64,000 nt of DNA from Alphaproteobacteria bacterium (GTDB lineage Bacteria; Pseudomonadota; Alphaproteobacteria; Reyranellales; Reyranellaceae), in NCBI GenBank assembly GCA_017307275.1, contig JAFKFK010000009.1:186001-250000 (forward strand), given 5' to 3'. Below, piece after piece: positions 17,967 to 26,328 of the stretch. A program made the position numbers and the translations under genes. Under the pieces are notes generated by a model. That model searched no databases. It saw nothing but the letters and a program-made list of their open reading frames with translations, and had not been told where the DNA came from. Position 1 is the first letter of the stretch. The number at the start of each line of letters is the position of its first letter.

Positions 17967-18488
17967 ATGGGCGGCAGATTTCGACTGATCGTGCCGGCTA
18001 TGGCACTGCTGATGCTCGTCTCGGCCTCAAGAGTGCTGATCGCTCAAAGCGACCCCGACACCGCCCAGCAGCAGCCGGCCTCCCCCGCACCTCCCGCAGG
18101 AACCTCGCCACCGCCCGCGCCTCCTCCGGCGACACCCCCGGTCGCCGCACCGTCGGTCACCGTCATCGATGCGCAGGAAGCCCGTGGCATTATTGGCAAC
18201 GAAGTCCGCAGCGCTGCCGACGAGAACATGGGGCGCATTGTCGATGTCATCGTCGACGGCTCCGGCCGGACACGTGCAGCTATCATCGACTTCGGCGGTT
18301 TCCTCGGCGTCGGCAGCCGCAAGATCGCCGTCGACTGGAAGGCGCTTCACTTTGTGCCTGCCGCGAGCAAGCGTTACGGCATTGTCCTCGAACTGACTCG
18401 CGATCAGGTCAAGCTCGCGCCCGAGGTGAAGGAAGGCAAGCCCATCGTGGTCCTCGGTCCCTCGGGGCTCCTCGAGCCTCTTCCCTAG
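17967..18488 (+). CDS. Exported PRC-barrel domain protein
   Basis: 173 residues. A signal peptide (hydrophobic MALLMLVSASRVLIA, cleavage near residue 26) is followed by a Pro/Ala/Gln-rich linker at ~33-65. A PRC-barrel domain covers ~70-150 (GNEVRSAADENMGRIVDVI...AAIIDFGGFLGVGSRKIAVDW). PRC-barrels take part in RNA processing, photosynthetic reaction-centre assembly and stress adaptation; the exported ones are mostly of unknown function. The MFS gene follows after 18 bases, so co-transcription is likely. Confidence 0.85.
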   Translation: MGGRFRLIVPAMALLMLVSASRVLIAQSDPDTAQQQPASPAPPAGTSPPPAPPPATPPVAAPSVTVIDAQEARGIIGNEVRSAADENMGRIVDVIVDGSGRTRAAIIDFGGFLGVGSRKIAVDWKALHFVPAASKRYGIVLELTRDQVKLAPEVKEGKPIVVLGPSGLLEPLP

Positions 18489-18506
18489 CTGGCCACCAGA
18501 ATCACC

Positions 18507-19763
18507 GTGGCCGAATCCAGCTGTACTGCATCTCATCCGTCGAAGCGCAGCCTGCGCGGGCTCGACTGGTTCGTCTTCTTCGTCGCCGACGTGCAGACGG
18601 GCTTCGGGCCCTTCGTTGCGGTCTATCTCACTTCGGAGAAGTGGACGCAGGTCGATATCGGCCTCGTGCTAACTGCCGCCGGCCTGGTCGGCCTGGTCGG
18701 CCAGATCCCCGGCGGCGCGCTGCTCGATGCTGCGCGCTCGGAGCGATTCGTCGCCGCCATAGCCGTCGCTCTGATCAGCGTCAGCGCGCTTGCCTACGCG
18801 CTCTGGCCGATCTTCCCCGTGGTTCTCGCCGCCGCTTGCCTGCACGCGGCGGCAAGCTGCGTCCTCGGCCCCGCCATTGTGGCGATCAGTCTCGGCCTCG
18901 TCGGTCCGACTGCCATCGGCGAGCGCCTGGGTCGCAATGCGCGCTTCGCCTCGATCGGCGCAGGACTGACAGCCGGCGTGATGGGCGTGGTCGGCTATCT
19001 GATCTCGCCGAGCGCCGTCTTCTTCGTCACCGCGGCCCTTCTCATTCCGACCTGGTTGACGTTGCGCACCATCGCGCCACGCGAGATCGACCCGGAACAG
19101 GCGCACGGCAGCGAGCCGATGCCGCGCAAGTCAAATGACAGACAAGCCGAATCGCGGGCGCCGATCGATCTTCGCCGGCTCCTGCTCAGGTCCCCCCTGC
19201 TAATCTTCGGTGGCTGCATCCTGCTGTTCCATCTTGCCAATGCCGCGATGCTGCCGCTGATGGGCAGCGTTCTCACGACGCGCCTCAGCGACTGGGCCAC
19301 GGTGCTGATCGCAGCCTGCATGGTCGGCCCGCAGCTCATCGTAGCGGTCTTCTCGCCTTGGGTCGGGCGTCAGGCGCAGCGCTGGGGTCGCCGGCCGTTG
19401 CTGATCGCCGGCTTCGCCTTCCTACCGATCCGGGGCGCTCTCTTCGCGACGGTGAGCGACCCCTACCTGCTGGTCGCCGTGCAATTGCTCGACGGCCTGA
19501 CGGCTTCCGTCTTCAGCGTCCTGGTTCCGCTGACCATTGCGGATCTGACGCGCGGCACCGGACGGTTCAACCTCACCCAGGGAATGGTCGGCACGATGAC
19601 GGGGCTCGGCGCGTCGCTCAGTCCCACGCTCGCCGGCTATGTCACCGATTCGTACGACAGTTCCGTCGCCTTCCTCAGCCTGGCCGCAGTGGCAGCAGTG
19701 GGGCTCACCGCCGTAACCCTGCTGATGCCCGAGACACGCCCGCCGCCGGACCCGCCACCGTAG
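18507..19763 (+). CDS. Major facilitator superfamily transporter
   Basis: 418 residues from a GTG start, with about 12 hydrophobic segments in two six-helix halves separated by a charged loop near 195-220 (HGSEPMPRKSNDRQAESR). The second half carries a QRWGRRPLL loop typical of MFS carriers. Substrate unknown; the overall pattern is of a drug- or metabolite-exporter type. It follows the PRC-barrel gene by 18 bases. The start has only a poor ribosome-binding site, so translation may be coupled. Confidence 0.85.
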   Translation: MAESSCTASHPSKRSLRGLDWFVFFVADVQTGFGPFVAVYLTSEKWTQVDIGLVLTAAGLVGLVGQIPGGALLDAARSERFVAAIAVALISVSALAYALWPIFPVVLAAACLHAAASCVLGPAIVAISLGLVGPTAIGERLGRNARFASIGAGLTAGVMGVVGYLISPSAVFFVTAALLIPTWLTLRTIAPREIDPEQAHGSEPMPRKSNDRQAESRAPIDLRRLLLRSPLLIFGGCILLFHLANAAMLPLMGSVLTTRLSDWATVLIAACMVGPQLIVAVFSPWVGRQAQRWGRRPLLIAGFAFLPIRGALFATVSDPYLLVAVQLLDGLTASVFSVLVPLTIADLTRGTGRFNLTQGMVGTMTGLGASLSPTLAGYVTDSYDSSVAFLSLAAVAAVGLTAVTLLMPETRPPPDPPP

Positions 19764-19827
19764 CGGTGTAGGCACGGGCCTTTCTGCGGCTATACACGTC
19801 CGGCAAGTAGCTTTCGGGAGACGCCGC

Positions 19828-20802
19828 ATGAAGTTCGTCCAGGCCTCGACACTCGACTCGATCACCGACTATCGCCTGTTGGAGGGCGAAACGCCGAAGC
19901 CGGGACCGGGTGAGGTCCTGATCAAGGTGGCGGCCTGCGGTGTCGGCTATGTCGATGCATTGGTCGCCTTGGGCCGCTACCAGGTGAAGCCGCCCCTGCC
20001 GCACACGCCGGGCAAGGAAGTCGGCGGCTGGATCGAGGCCGTGGGCGCAGGTGTCGATGGCCTCGCGCCGGGCGACAGGGTCATGGCGTCTGTCCGCGGC
20101 GGCTTTGCGCAGTTTGCGGTCGCGCCGGCCGTCGACACGGTGAAGATCCCCGAACGCATGAGTTTCGCGCAGGCATCGGGGTTCCGGGTCAATTACCTCA
20201 CGGCCCTGCACGGCCTGCGCGATCGTGGCGCCCTGGCCGCAGGCGAGCGGTTGCTCGTGCTGGGCGCGGCCGGCGGCGTCGGCATGGCCGCCATCCAGGT
20301 GGGCAAGGCGATGGGCGCGGAAGTGATCGCAGCGGCGTCGACCGAGGAAAAGCGCGCCTTCGCCCGCACCCAGGGCGCCGACCATGTGATCGACACGGCG
20401 CCGGACGGCTGGCGCGACCGGCTGAAGGCCGCCTGTGGCGGCAAGGGACCCGACGTGGTTTTCGATCCGGTCTGCGGGCCCCTCTTCGAACCGGCGTTCC
20501 GGTCTCTGGTCTGGGGCGGGCGTCATCTCGTCGTGGGTTTCGTCGGCGGCCCGATCCCCGCTCTCAAATCCAATCTCACGCTGATGAAGGGTGCGGCGCT
20601 GGTCGGCGTCGACGTGCGCCAGTTCGGGTTGTTCGAAGAGAAGAAGGCCAATGCCCATGTCGCCGAGCTCCTCTCTTGGGTCGCCGACGGTCGCCTCGTG
20701 CCCGCTGTGGGTCGCTCCTTCCCGCTCGAAGAGTTCGCACCGGCGATGGAGTTCGCCCTGACGGGACAAGGGTTGGGCAAGACCGTGCTGGAGATCGCCT
20801 GA
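19828..20802 (+). CDS. NADPH:quinone oxidoreductase-type zinc-independent alcohol dehydrogenase family protein
   Basis: 324 residues of the medium-chain dehydrogenase/reductase family. The N-terminal GroES-like domain (PKPGPGEVLIKVAACGV) lacks the catalytic zinc cysteines, as in QOR-type members. The Rossmann motif is VLGAAGGVGMAAIQ near 150, which suits NADPH. It reduces quinones or enoyl compounds; the exact substrate is unknown. It lies 40 bases upstream of the DUF72 gene on the same strand. Confidence 0.9.
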   Translation: MKFVQASTLDSITDYRLLEGETPKPGPGEVLIKVAACGVGYVDALVALGRYQVKPPLPHTPGKEVGGWIEAVGAGVDGLAPGDRVMASVRGGFAQFAVAPAVDTVKIPERMSFAQASGFRVNYLTALHGLRDRGALAAGERLLVLGAAGGVGMAAIQVGKAMGAEVIAAASTEEKRAFARTQGADHVIDTAPDGWRDRLKAACGGKGPDVVFDPVCGPLFEPAFRSLVWGGRHLVVGFVGGPIPALKSNLTLMKGAALVGVDVRQFGLFEEKKANAHVAELLSWVADGRLVPAVGRSFPLEEFAPAMEFALTGQGLGKTVLEIA

Positions 20803-20842
20803 CAGGGCTGCCCTCGCCGTCGATTGCGATATACTCGACACC

Positions 20843-21583
20843 ATGAGCGGTAAAATCTATGTCGGCATCGGCGGTTGGACCTTCGAACCCTGGCGTGGCC
20901 CCTTCTATCCGGAAGGACTGACGCAGAAGCGCGAGCTGGAATATGCCAGCCGCAAACTCACCTCCATCGAGATCAACGGCACCTACTATTCGAGCTTCAA
21001 GCCGGCGAGCTGGGCCAAGTGGCGCGACGAAACACCCGAGGGCTTCGTCTTTGCCGTCAAGGCGTCGCGCTTCTGCACCAACCGTCGCGTCCTGGCCGAG
21101 GCCGGCGAATCGGTGCAGCGCTTCGTCAGCCAAGGGCTGGTCGAACTGAAGGACCGGCTGGGGCCCATCAATTGGCAGTTCATGGGCACCAAGAAGTTCG
21201 ATCCCGAAGACTTCGAGGCCTTCCTCAAGTTGCTGCCGCGGGAAGTCGGCAAGCTGCCGCTGCGCCATGCTTTGGAAGTCCGGCACGACAGCTTCAAGGA
21301 CAAGCGCTTCTACGATTTGGCCCGCAAGTACAACGCCGCCATCGTCTACGCCCACGACAAGGACTTCCCCGAGATCGACGAGCCGACGGCCGACTTCACC
21401 TACGCACGCCTGATGGGTGCCGAGGAAAAGGTCAAGACGGGCTACAAGCCGGCCGACCTCGACAAGTGGGTCAAGCGCAGCAAGACTTGGGCAAAGAAGG
21501 GCGACGCCTTCGTCTACTTCATTTCCGGCGCCAAGGTGCGCAACCCCGCCGCGGCCCAGGAGCTGATCAAGAAGCTGGGGTAA
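20843..21583 (+). CDS. DUF72 (YecE-type) protein
   Basis: 246 residues forming a TIM-barrel-like DUF72 domain. It starts [16 protein letters not shown], has [20 protein letters not shown] near 45-65 and [10 protein letters not shown] near 148. It is a widespread conserved family with no established biochemical function. The last 17 bases overlap the convergent NIPSNAP gene. Confidence 0.92.
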   Translation: MSGKIYVGIGGWTFEPWRGPFYPEGLTQKRELEYASRKLTSIEINGTYYSSFKPASWAKWRDETPEGFVFAVKASRFCTNRRVLAEAGESVQRFVSQGLVELKDRLGPINWQFMGTKKFDPEDFEAFLKLLPREVGKLPLRHALEVRHDSFKDKRFYDLARKYNAAIVYAHDKDFPEIDEPTADFTYARLMGAEEKVKTGYKPADLDKWVKRSKTWAKKGDAFVYFISGAKVRNPAAAQELIKKLG

Positions 21584-21881
21584 CCTGGCGCAGGAAGGTG
21601 CGTTCCTCCGAGAGGATGAACCGCTCACGCTTGGCGAAGTCGAAGTTGGCCACGCCTTCCGCGTCGGCCCTGAGGCGGCCGCGATAGGTTTCGTAGGCCG
21701 CGAGGCTGTCGAAGGAAATCAGCGCCCAGCCGATATTGTTCGTGCCCTCGTGCGGCATGAAATAGCCCTGCAGCTTACCGCCGCAGCGCGGGATGACTTC
21801 GAGCCACTTCTGCGCATAGCGTTCGAAGGCGTCGAGCTTGAAGGGATCGAGAACGTAACGGATGAAGACGGTGACCGTCAT
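21567..21881 (-). CDS. NIPSNAP-family protein
   Basis: 104 residues, a dimeric alpha-beta barrel-type small protein. It starts [22 protein letters not shown] and has [19 protein letters not shown] in the middle, both typical of NIPSNAP domains. Function in bacteria is unknown. It is divergent from the ArsR operon (165-base gap) and its 3' end overlaps the DUF72 gene by 17 bases. Confidence 0.88.
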   Translation of the reverse strand: MTVTVFIRYVLDPFKLDAFERYAQKWLEVIPRCGGKLQGYFMPHEGTNNIGWALISFDSLAAYETYRGRLRADAEGVANFDFAKRERFILSEERTFLRQVTPAS

Positions 21882-22009
21882 GATGACCTCTCGGTATCTG
21901 TAGTGAGGTCAGCCTAGGCGTCAGCCGTGCGCCGATGGTACGGCGCGGACCGCAGTAACCACAATACTCGAGGTGCACCGACCAGCGGCACTACGCCCCT
22001 TGGCCGCTC

Positions 22010-22054
22010 TTGACAAAAATGGCCTTGCATCCTAACACTTAACTCTATGGTTAA
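22010..22054 (+). promoter_or_regulatory. Promoter and autoregulatory operator of the ArsR-led operon
   Basis: A consensus -35 TTGACA lies at 22010-22015, with a -10-like TAACAC at 22033-22038. The perfect dyad TTAAC-TCTATG-GTTAA (22039-22054) covers the ATG start codon (22047-22049) itself. No ribosome-binding site precedes the ATG, so the mRNA is probably leaderless or nearly so. Bound ArsR would block both polymerase entry and the start. Confidence 0.6.
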
Positions 22055-22466
22055 CTATCAAGCTGCCGTCCTCGACCGCACCTTCGCCGCGCTGGCCGAC
22101 CCAACACGCCGTGCGCTGCTCGCTCGTCTCGATGAAGAGAATGGAATCAGCGTCAGTGAACTGGCGCGCCCCTTCCCGGTGTCTCTGCCCGCCATCATGA
22201 AGCACCTCGACGTGCTCTCCGATGCCGGCCTGATCGTGCGCTCCAAAACGGGTCGCACCGTCACCTGCCAGCTCAAGGCAGAGCCCATGGAGCAAGCGAT
22301 GAACTGGCTCGCCCATTACGAGCGCTACTGGACGCAGCAGCTCGACCGCCTTGCCGCCTTTCTGGAGGAAGATTCATGGCCAGCAAGCCCAGCCTCGCCC
22401 TCAAGCGACGCCTCAAGGCCCCGCCGCAAAAGGTCTACGAAGCCTGGACGCAGCCGGAAAAAATGA
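22047..22466 (+). CDS. ArsR-family winged-helix regulator
   Basis: 139 residues. The core (DRTFAALADPTRRALLARL, then VSLPAIMKHLDVLSDAGLI) is a classic ArsR DNA-binding domain of the subtype that controls AHSA1/SRPBCC genes; no metal-binding cysteines are present. The core ends near LAAFLEED at ~residue 108. A 30-residue Ser/Pro/Arg-rich tail then follows, encoded entirely within the start of the next gene in another frame (91-base overlap). Whether the tail matters is unknown. Confidence 0.9.
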   Translation: MVNYQAAVLDRTFAALADPTRRALLARLDEENGISVSELARPFPVSLPAIMKHLDVLSDAGLIVRSKTGRTVTCQLKAEPMEQAMNWLAHYERYWTQQLDRLAAFLEEDSWPASPASPSSDASRPRRKRSTKPGRSRKK

Positions 22467-22807
22467 TCCGCTGGTGGGGCGTCACCGGCCATGAGAAGAC
22501 GCCCATCGCCGAGACCGACCTGCGTGTCGGTGGCCGTTTCCGTGTCCAGTTCTGGACGCCGGACGGCCAGCACAACAGCGCGAGCGGTATCTATCGCGAG
22601 ATCGTGCCGGACCAGAAGCTGGTCTTCTCCTGGGCTTGGCAGAGCACACCCGAACGTGAATCGCAGGTGACGGTCGACCTCAAGCCGGACACCGACGGCA
22701 CCATCCTCACCCTGACCCACGAGCAGTTCTTCAACGAGACGGCTCGCGACGATCACCGGCGCGGCTGGACTGCAGCACTCGACAATCTGGAAAGGGTGTT
22801 CGCATGA
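22376..22807 (+). CDS. AHSA1/SRPBCC-family protein
   Basis: 143 residues with an excellent GGAGGA ribosome-binding site 7 bases before the ATG. The AHSA1 pattern is clear: LKRRLKAPPQKVYEAWTQPE, MIRWWGV, TDLRVGGRFRVQF, a GIYREIVPDQKLVFSWAW core and GWTAALDNLERVFA at the end. The fold has a deep hydrophobic ligand pocket; ligands of this bacterial subgroup are unknown. It overlaps the upstream arsR by 91 bases. Its TGA forms an ATGA with a start codon for the next gene. Confidence 0.92.
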   Translation: MASKPSLALKRRLKAPPQKVYEAWTQPEKMIRWWGVTGHEKTPIAETDLRVGGRFRVQFWTPDGQHNSASGIYREIVPDQKLVFSWAWQSTPERESQVTVDLKPDTDGTILTLTHEQFFNETARDDHRRGWTAALDNLERVFA

Positions 22808-22909
22808 ACCTCGCCCCCCTGGTGCGAACCTGCGACCTACAGCGCGTCCGGCCGCCGTGCCGACCTGTTCAAGGACCTACCCCGCGGACCGCAGGCGCTG
22901 GCCAGTGTC
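22804..22909 (+). pseudogene. Out-of-frame 5' end of the transglutaminase-like gene (apparent +1 frameshift)
   Basis: An ATG at 22804 overlaps the AHSA1 stop as ATGA and would begin MNLAPLVR. The coding pattern then continues in another frame (22808 onward: ATYSASGRRADLFKDLPRG), which runs straight into the intact downstream frame at VVQGLLMHEH. One extra base between about 22815 and 22840 would explain this. Either the gene has a real frameshift or this is a sequence error. Confidence 0.55.
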
Positions 22910-23659
22910 GTGCAGGGCCTCCTGATGCATGAGCATGTCTCTCCGGCCTATGGGCTGGAGCTCAGCGCCGATCAACACGCCCAGGCACATGTCCGGTCAG
23001 TCGAAGGTATGCTGGAGGGTATCGCGAACCACGATCCACGCCCGCTCACCGCCGCCCGCGCACCCGGTGAGCGCCAGGTCGGTGTCTGTCGCCACTTCAC
23101 CCTGATGCATGTCGCGATGCTGCGCGATCAGAACGTGCCGGCCCGGGCCCGCTGCGGCTTCGGCGCCTACTTCGAGAAGGGCATGTTCGTCGACCATTGG
23201 GTCACCGAGTACTGGCACGGCCTGGAAGGCCGATGGGTTCTGGTCGACTCCCAGCTCGACCACCGCCAGTGCGAGCTGTTTGGGATCTCCTTCGATCCAC
23301 TCGACGTGCCGCGCGACCAGTTCCTGGTGGCCGGCGACGCGTGGGCGCGCTGCCGCTGGGCCAAGGCGGACCCGCAGACCTTCGGCATTCTCGACATGCA
23401 TGGTCTCTGGTTCATCGCCAGCAACGTCATCCGCGACGTGGCCGCTCTCAACAATCGCGAGATGCTGCCCTGGGACACCTGGGGCGGTATGACGATGAAC
23501 GATGCCGAGCTCGACCTCGCCTTCATCGACAGGCTGGCCGCGATGACGCTGGAGCCCGATACCCACCTCGACGAGCTCAGCGAAGCCTATGACGACAAGC
23601 GCGTCTTCGTCCCCAGTACCGTCTTCAATCACGTCCTTTTTCGTTCCGAACAACTCTAG
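22910..23659 (+). CDS. Transglutaminase-like domain protein (5' end displaced by a frameshift)
   Basis: 249 residues are intact from the first canonical in-frame start, GTG 22910, but about 34 upstream codons belong to the same protein. The papain-like transglutaminase core is seen: GVCRHFTLMHVAMLRDQNVPARARCGFG carries the catalytic Cys, EYWHGLEGRWVLVDSQLD carries the His and Asp. The His-rich start (LLMHEHVSPAYG) is typical of this subfamily. Cytoplasmic, probably an amidase or peptidase-like enzyme of unknown substrate. It is the third gene of the ArsR operon and is followed after 12 bases by the DUF899 gene. Confidence 0.8.
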   Translation: MQGLLMHEHVSPAYGLELSADQHAQAHVRSVEGMLEGIANHDPRPLTAARAPGERQVGVCRHFTLMHVAMLRDQNVPARARCGFGAYFEKGMFVDHWVTEYWHGLEGRWVLVDSQLDHRQCELFGISFDPLDVPRDQFLVAGDAWARCRWAKADPQTFGILDMHGLWFIASNVIRDVAALNNREMLPWDTWGGMTMNDAELDLAFIDRLAAMTLEPDTHLDELSEAYDDKRVFVPSTVFNHVLFRSEQL

Positions 23660-23671
23660 AGAGGGATCGTC

Positions 23672-24406
23672 ATGCAAATGCACAAGATCGTCTCCCGCGA
23701 GGAGTGGATTGCCGCCCGCCGCGTCCTGCTCGAAAAGGAAAAGGCCCATCTTCGGGCCCAGGACGAGATCGCCCGTCAGCGCCGCGAGCTGCCCTGGGTC
23801 AAGGTCGAGAAGAACTATGTGTTCGAAGGACCCGACGGCAAGGAGACGCTGTCGGACCTGTTCGCGGGCCGCAGCCAGCTCATCGTGAAGCATTTCATGT
23901 TCGGTCCGGACTGGGAGGAAGGCTGCGTCGGTTGCTCGTTCGGCGCCGACCAAACCGACGGTTCGCTTGTCCACCTGGTCAATCACGATGTGATGCTGAT
24001 TGCCGTCTCCCGCGCGCCCTACGCCAAGATCGCGCCCTTCCACAAGCGCATGGGCTGGCACTTCAAATGGGTGTCCTCGGCCGGCTCGGATTTCAATTTC
24101 GACTACAACGTCTCCTTCACGGAGGCTGATCGCGAACGCGGCAAGGTCTTCTACAACTTCGTGGAGCAGGACTACGCGATCGACGAACTGCCGGGCTACA
24201 GCGTCTTCACCAAGGACGACGCGGGCCAGATCTTCCATACCTACTCCGTGTTCGCCCGCGGCACCGAGCATGCCGGCTCCGTCTACGGCTTCCTCGACAT
24301 CACGCCCAAGGGCCGCAACGAACCGCCCGGCGGAAATCTTTCCGACTGGGTCAAGCACCACGACAAATACGAGCAAAAGGGCGAGAAATCCTGCTGCCAC
24401 GGCTGA
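23672..24406 (+). CDS. DUF899 thioredoxin-like protein
   Basis: 244 residues, full length for DUF899. The family begins with a helical lead (VSREEWIAARRVLLEKEKA), then a thioredoxin-like fold with C85-V-G-C88 in EEGCVGCSFGAD. A second cysteine pair lies at the C-terminus (SCCHG). The family is believed to be redox or dithiol-disulfide related, but no reaction is established. It is the fourth gene of the ArsR-led operon, with a GAGAGGG ribosome-binding sequence. Confidence 0.92.
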   Translation: MQMHKIVSREEWIAARRVLLEKEKAHLRAQDEIARQRRELPWVKVEKNYVFEGPDGKETLSDLFAGRSQLIVKHFMFGPDWEEGCVGCSFGADQTDGSLVHLVNHDVMLIAVSRAPYAKIAPFHKRMGWHFKWVSSAGSDFNFDYNVSFTEADRERGKVFYNFVEQDYAIDELPGYSVFTKDDAGQIFHTYSVFARGTEHAGSVYGFLDITPKGRNEPPGGNLSDWVKHHDKYEQKGEKSCCHG

Positions 24407-24452
24407 GCCGGACTGTTGTAAGCTTCGCCCCAGCAAGCCTTGGGAGAAGCCA

Positions 24453-24902
24453 ATGCCCGCACTCTCGCTCGACCATTACAATATCTTCTGCAAAGACCTC
24501 GACGCCACGGTGCGCTTCTATGAGCGCTACGTCGGCCTGACCAACGGCGACCGGCCGCCTTTCCCCTTCCCCGGCGCCTGGATGTACGCCGGCGACAAGG
24601 CGATCCTGCATATCGTGTCCGAGACCGGACGCGGCGATCAGGGCAGCGGCGCCATCGACCATATCGCCATCAACTGCTCGGACATCCGCGGCACCCTCGA
24701 CCAGATCAAGAAGGACAACATGCCCTTCGAAGTCAGGAAGGTGCCGGCGCGGCCGTTGCAGCAGGTCTTCGTGCACGATCCCGATGGCGTGATGATCGAA
24801 CTCAACTTCTGGCATGAGGCCGACGTCAAGGAGCTCGAGGGCTTCGACCCGATGACCAACAAGGCCGGCGCCAAGAAGGAAAAAGCCGTCGCCGCCCAAT
24901 GA
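24453..24902 (+). CDS. VOC-superfamily (glyoxalase/dioxygenase fold) protein
   Basis: 149 residues from the ATG at 24453, preceded by GGGAGAA. The vicinal-oxygen-chelate pattern is present: LDHYNIFCKDLDATVRFYERYVGL at the start, HIVSETG and IDHIAINCSD in the middle, and VFVHDPDGVMIELNF towards the end. The metal ligands are H8, probably H51 or H67, and E in MIELNF. It could be a lyase, dioxygenase or resistance protein. Its stop overlaps the ATG of the next gene (ATGA), showing translational coupling. Confidence 0.88.
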   Translation: MPALSLDHYNIFCKDLDATVRFYERYVGLTNGDRPPFPFPGAWMYAGDKAILHIVSETGRGDQGSGAIDHIAINCSDIRGTLDQIKKDNMPFEVRKVPARPLQQVFVHDPDGVMIELNFWHEADVKELEGFDPMTNKAGAKKEKAVAAQ

Positions 24903-25849
24903 GGCTGGCTGCGCTCTCAGTAGCGGCCGCTCTGCTGAGCTGTGGCACGGCACAGGCTCAGCAGCGCGAGACCATTAGCTTCGAGAGCCGCCAGAAGGGC
25001 CAGCCCGTCCAGGTCACGGCCGAGATCTATTGGCCGGCAGCGACGGGACCAGTGCCGGCGATGGTGATCCATCACGGGAGCGGCGGCGTCAGCGACCAGC
25101 GCGAGGGACGTTTTGCGCGCGAGATGGTGGCGATGGGCGTCGCCGCCGTGGTGATCAACTCCTTCAAGCCGCGTGGCGTGACATCGACGGTGCAAGACCA
25201 ATCGGCCGTCACGGGCCAGGACTTCAATCTCGATGCGCTCATGGCCCTGAAGGCGTTGAACAGCAACGCCCGCATCGACCGGGCGCATATCGGCATCATG
25301 GGATTTTCCAAGGGCGGTACCTCGGCCCTGATGGCGTCGCATGAACAGCTTATCGCAGCCGCCGGCATTCCCGCGTTCCTGCGCTATGCCCTGCATGTGC
25401 CATTCTACCCGGCCTGCTCTGTGCAGTATTACAAGCCGCGCACGACCGGAGCGCCGATCTATATGCTGCTCGGCGGCGCGGATACCTATGTCGGCACCGA
25501 GCCCTGTCAGACCTATGCCGAGACGTTGCAGGCGGCTGGCGGACGCGTCACCGTGAAGGTCTATCCGGACGCGCCACACGGCTTTGACGGGGCTCGCCCC
25601 TATTCCATTGCCGCCGGTGAGAACTACTCCCAGTGTGTCCTGCAGCAGCAGGCAGATCGTTCGTGGGTCGAGCGGAAAAGCGGGGTCGTGACGACCGGCG
25701 CCGACGGCAGGCCGATCCCCGGCGCGCAGGCTCAGGCCCTTTCCGCCTGCCGCACGCTGGGCGTCAGCGGCGGACCGAACGATGCCGCGGCCCGGCAGTC
25801 GATGGAGGATCTCAAGGGCTTCGTGCGCCGCCACCTTCAGGGCGGCTGA
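24899..25849 (+). CDS. Exported dienelactone-hydrolase-type alpha/beta hydrolase
   Basis: 316 residues. A signal peptide (LAALSVAAALLSCGTAQAQ) is present; cleavage could be by signal peptidase I after AQA, or at the Cys of LLSC as a lipoprotein. The hydrolase core has VIHHGSGG (oxyanion region), the nucleophile in GFSKGG (Ser, where true dienelactone hydrolases have Cys), the Asp in LGGADTYV and the His in DAPHGFDG. It is the last gene of the ArsR-led operon, with its start inside the VOC stop. Substrate unknown; periplasmic location is inferred. Confidence 0.87.
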   Translation: MRLAALSVAAALLSCGTAQAQQRETISFESRQKGQPVQVTAEIYWPAATGPVPAMVIHHGSGGVSDQREGRFAREMVAMGVAAVVINSFKPRGVTSTVQDQSAVTGQDFNLDALMALKALNSNARIDRAHIGIMGFSKGGTSALMASHEQLIAAAGIPAFLRYALHVPFYPACSVQYYKPRTTGAPIYMLLGGADTYVGTEPCQTYAETLQAAGGRVTVKVYPDAPHGFDGARPYSIAAGENYSQCVLQQQADRSWVERKSGVVTTGADGRPIPGAQAQALSACRTLGVSGGPNDAAARQSMEDLKGFVRRHLQGG

Positions 25850-25851
25850 CG

Positions 25852-26328
25852 TCAGTCGAGCGTCGAGGTCGCTCGTAACGCCTCCCAATAGTCGACAGGC
25901 AGCAGGTCGCGGCCAGCCAACAGAAAGCCGAGATATTCGCGGGTCGGCCGCAATCCCTCGCCGACCTTCAGCGCAACGTAGGTGATGGCCTCGACGTCGG
26001 CGCCGACGTCCGGCCGCATGACGCGGACCGTGCGGCGTTCGTAATGGCCGCCGGTGACGCCTTCGAAATGATCCAGAACTTCGAAGCCCTTTGCCGGCAA
26101 CGCATTCAACGTGCCGTGCACCGAGCTGCCGGTCTGCAGGATGATGTTGCCGGCCCCTGCGCCCGCCGGAGCACGGGCGACCTTGTTGAAGGCAAGCTGC
26201 CAGCCGTCGAGCCGGCCGGCAACACGCTCGCCCGGCATCACCCCTTCAGGCCGCAGGCGCTTCTCGAAGAGCCGGTCGGCGTCCATGTTGGAGCCGTAGG
26301 CGAAGTACCAGCTCACATCACCCGCCAT
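25852..26328 (-). CDS. Gamma-glutamylcyclotransferase-like protein
   Basis: 158 residues. The substrate-binding YGSN motif is at 11-14, and the catalytic glutamate is probably E89 in LDHFEGV, followed by the family's Y-x-R stretch (HYERRTVRV). These proteins cyclise gamma-glutamyl peptides or act on related adducts; specificity is not readable. Its start overlaps the end of the membrane cyclase by 16 bases on the same strand, so they are coupled. It is convergent with the dienelactone-hydrolase-type gene. Confidence 0.88.
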   Translation of the reverse strand: MAGDVSWYFAYGSNMDADRLFEKRLRPEGVMPGERVAGRLDGWQLAFNKVARAPAGAGAGNIILQTGSSVHGTLNALPAKGFEVLDHFEGVTGGHYERRTVRVMRPDVGADVEAITYVALKVGEGLRPTREYLGFLLAGRDLLPVDYWEALRATSTLD

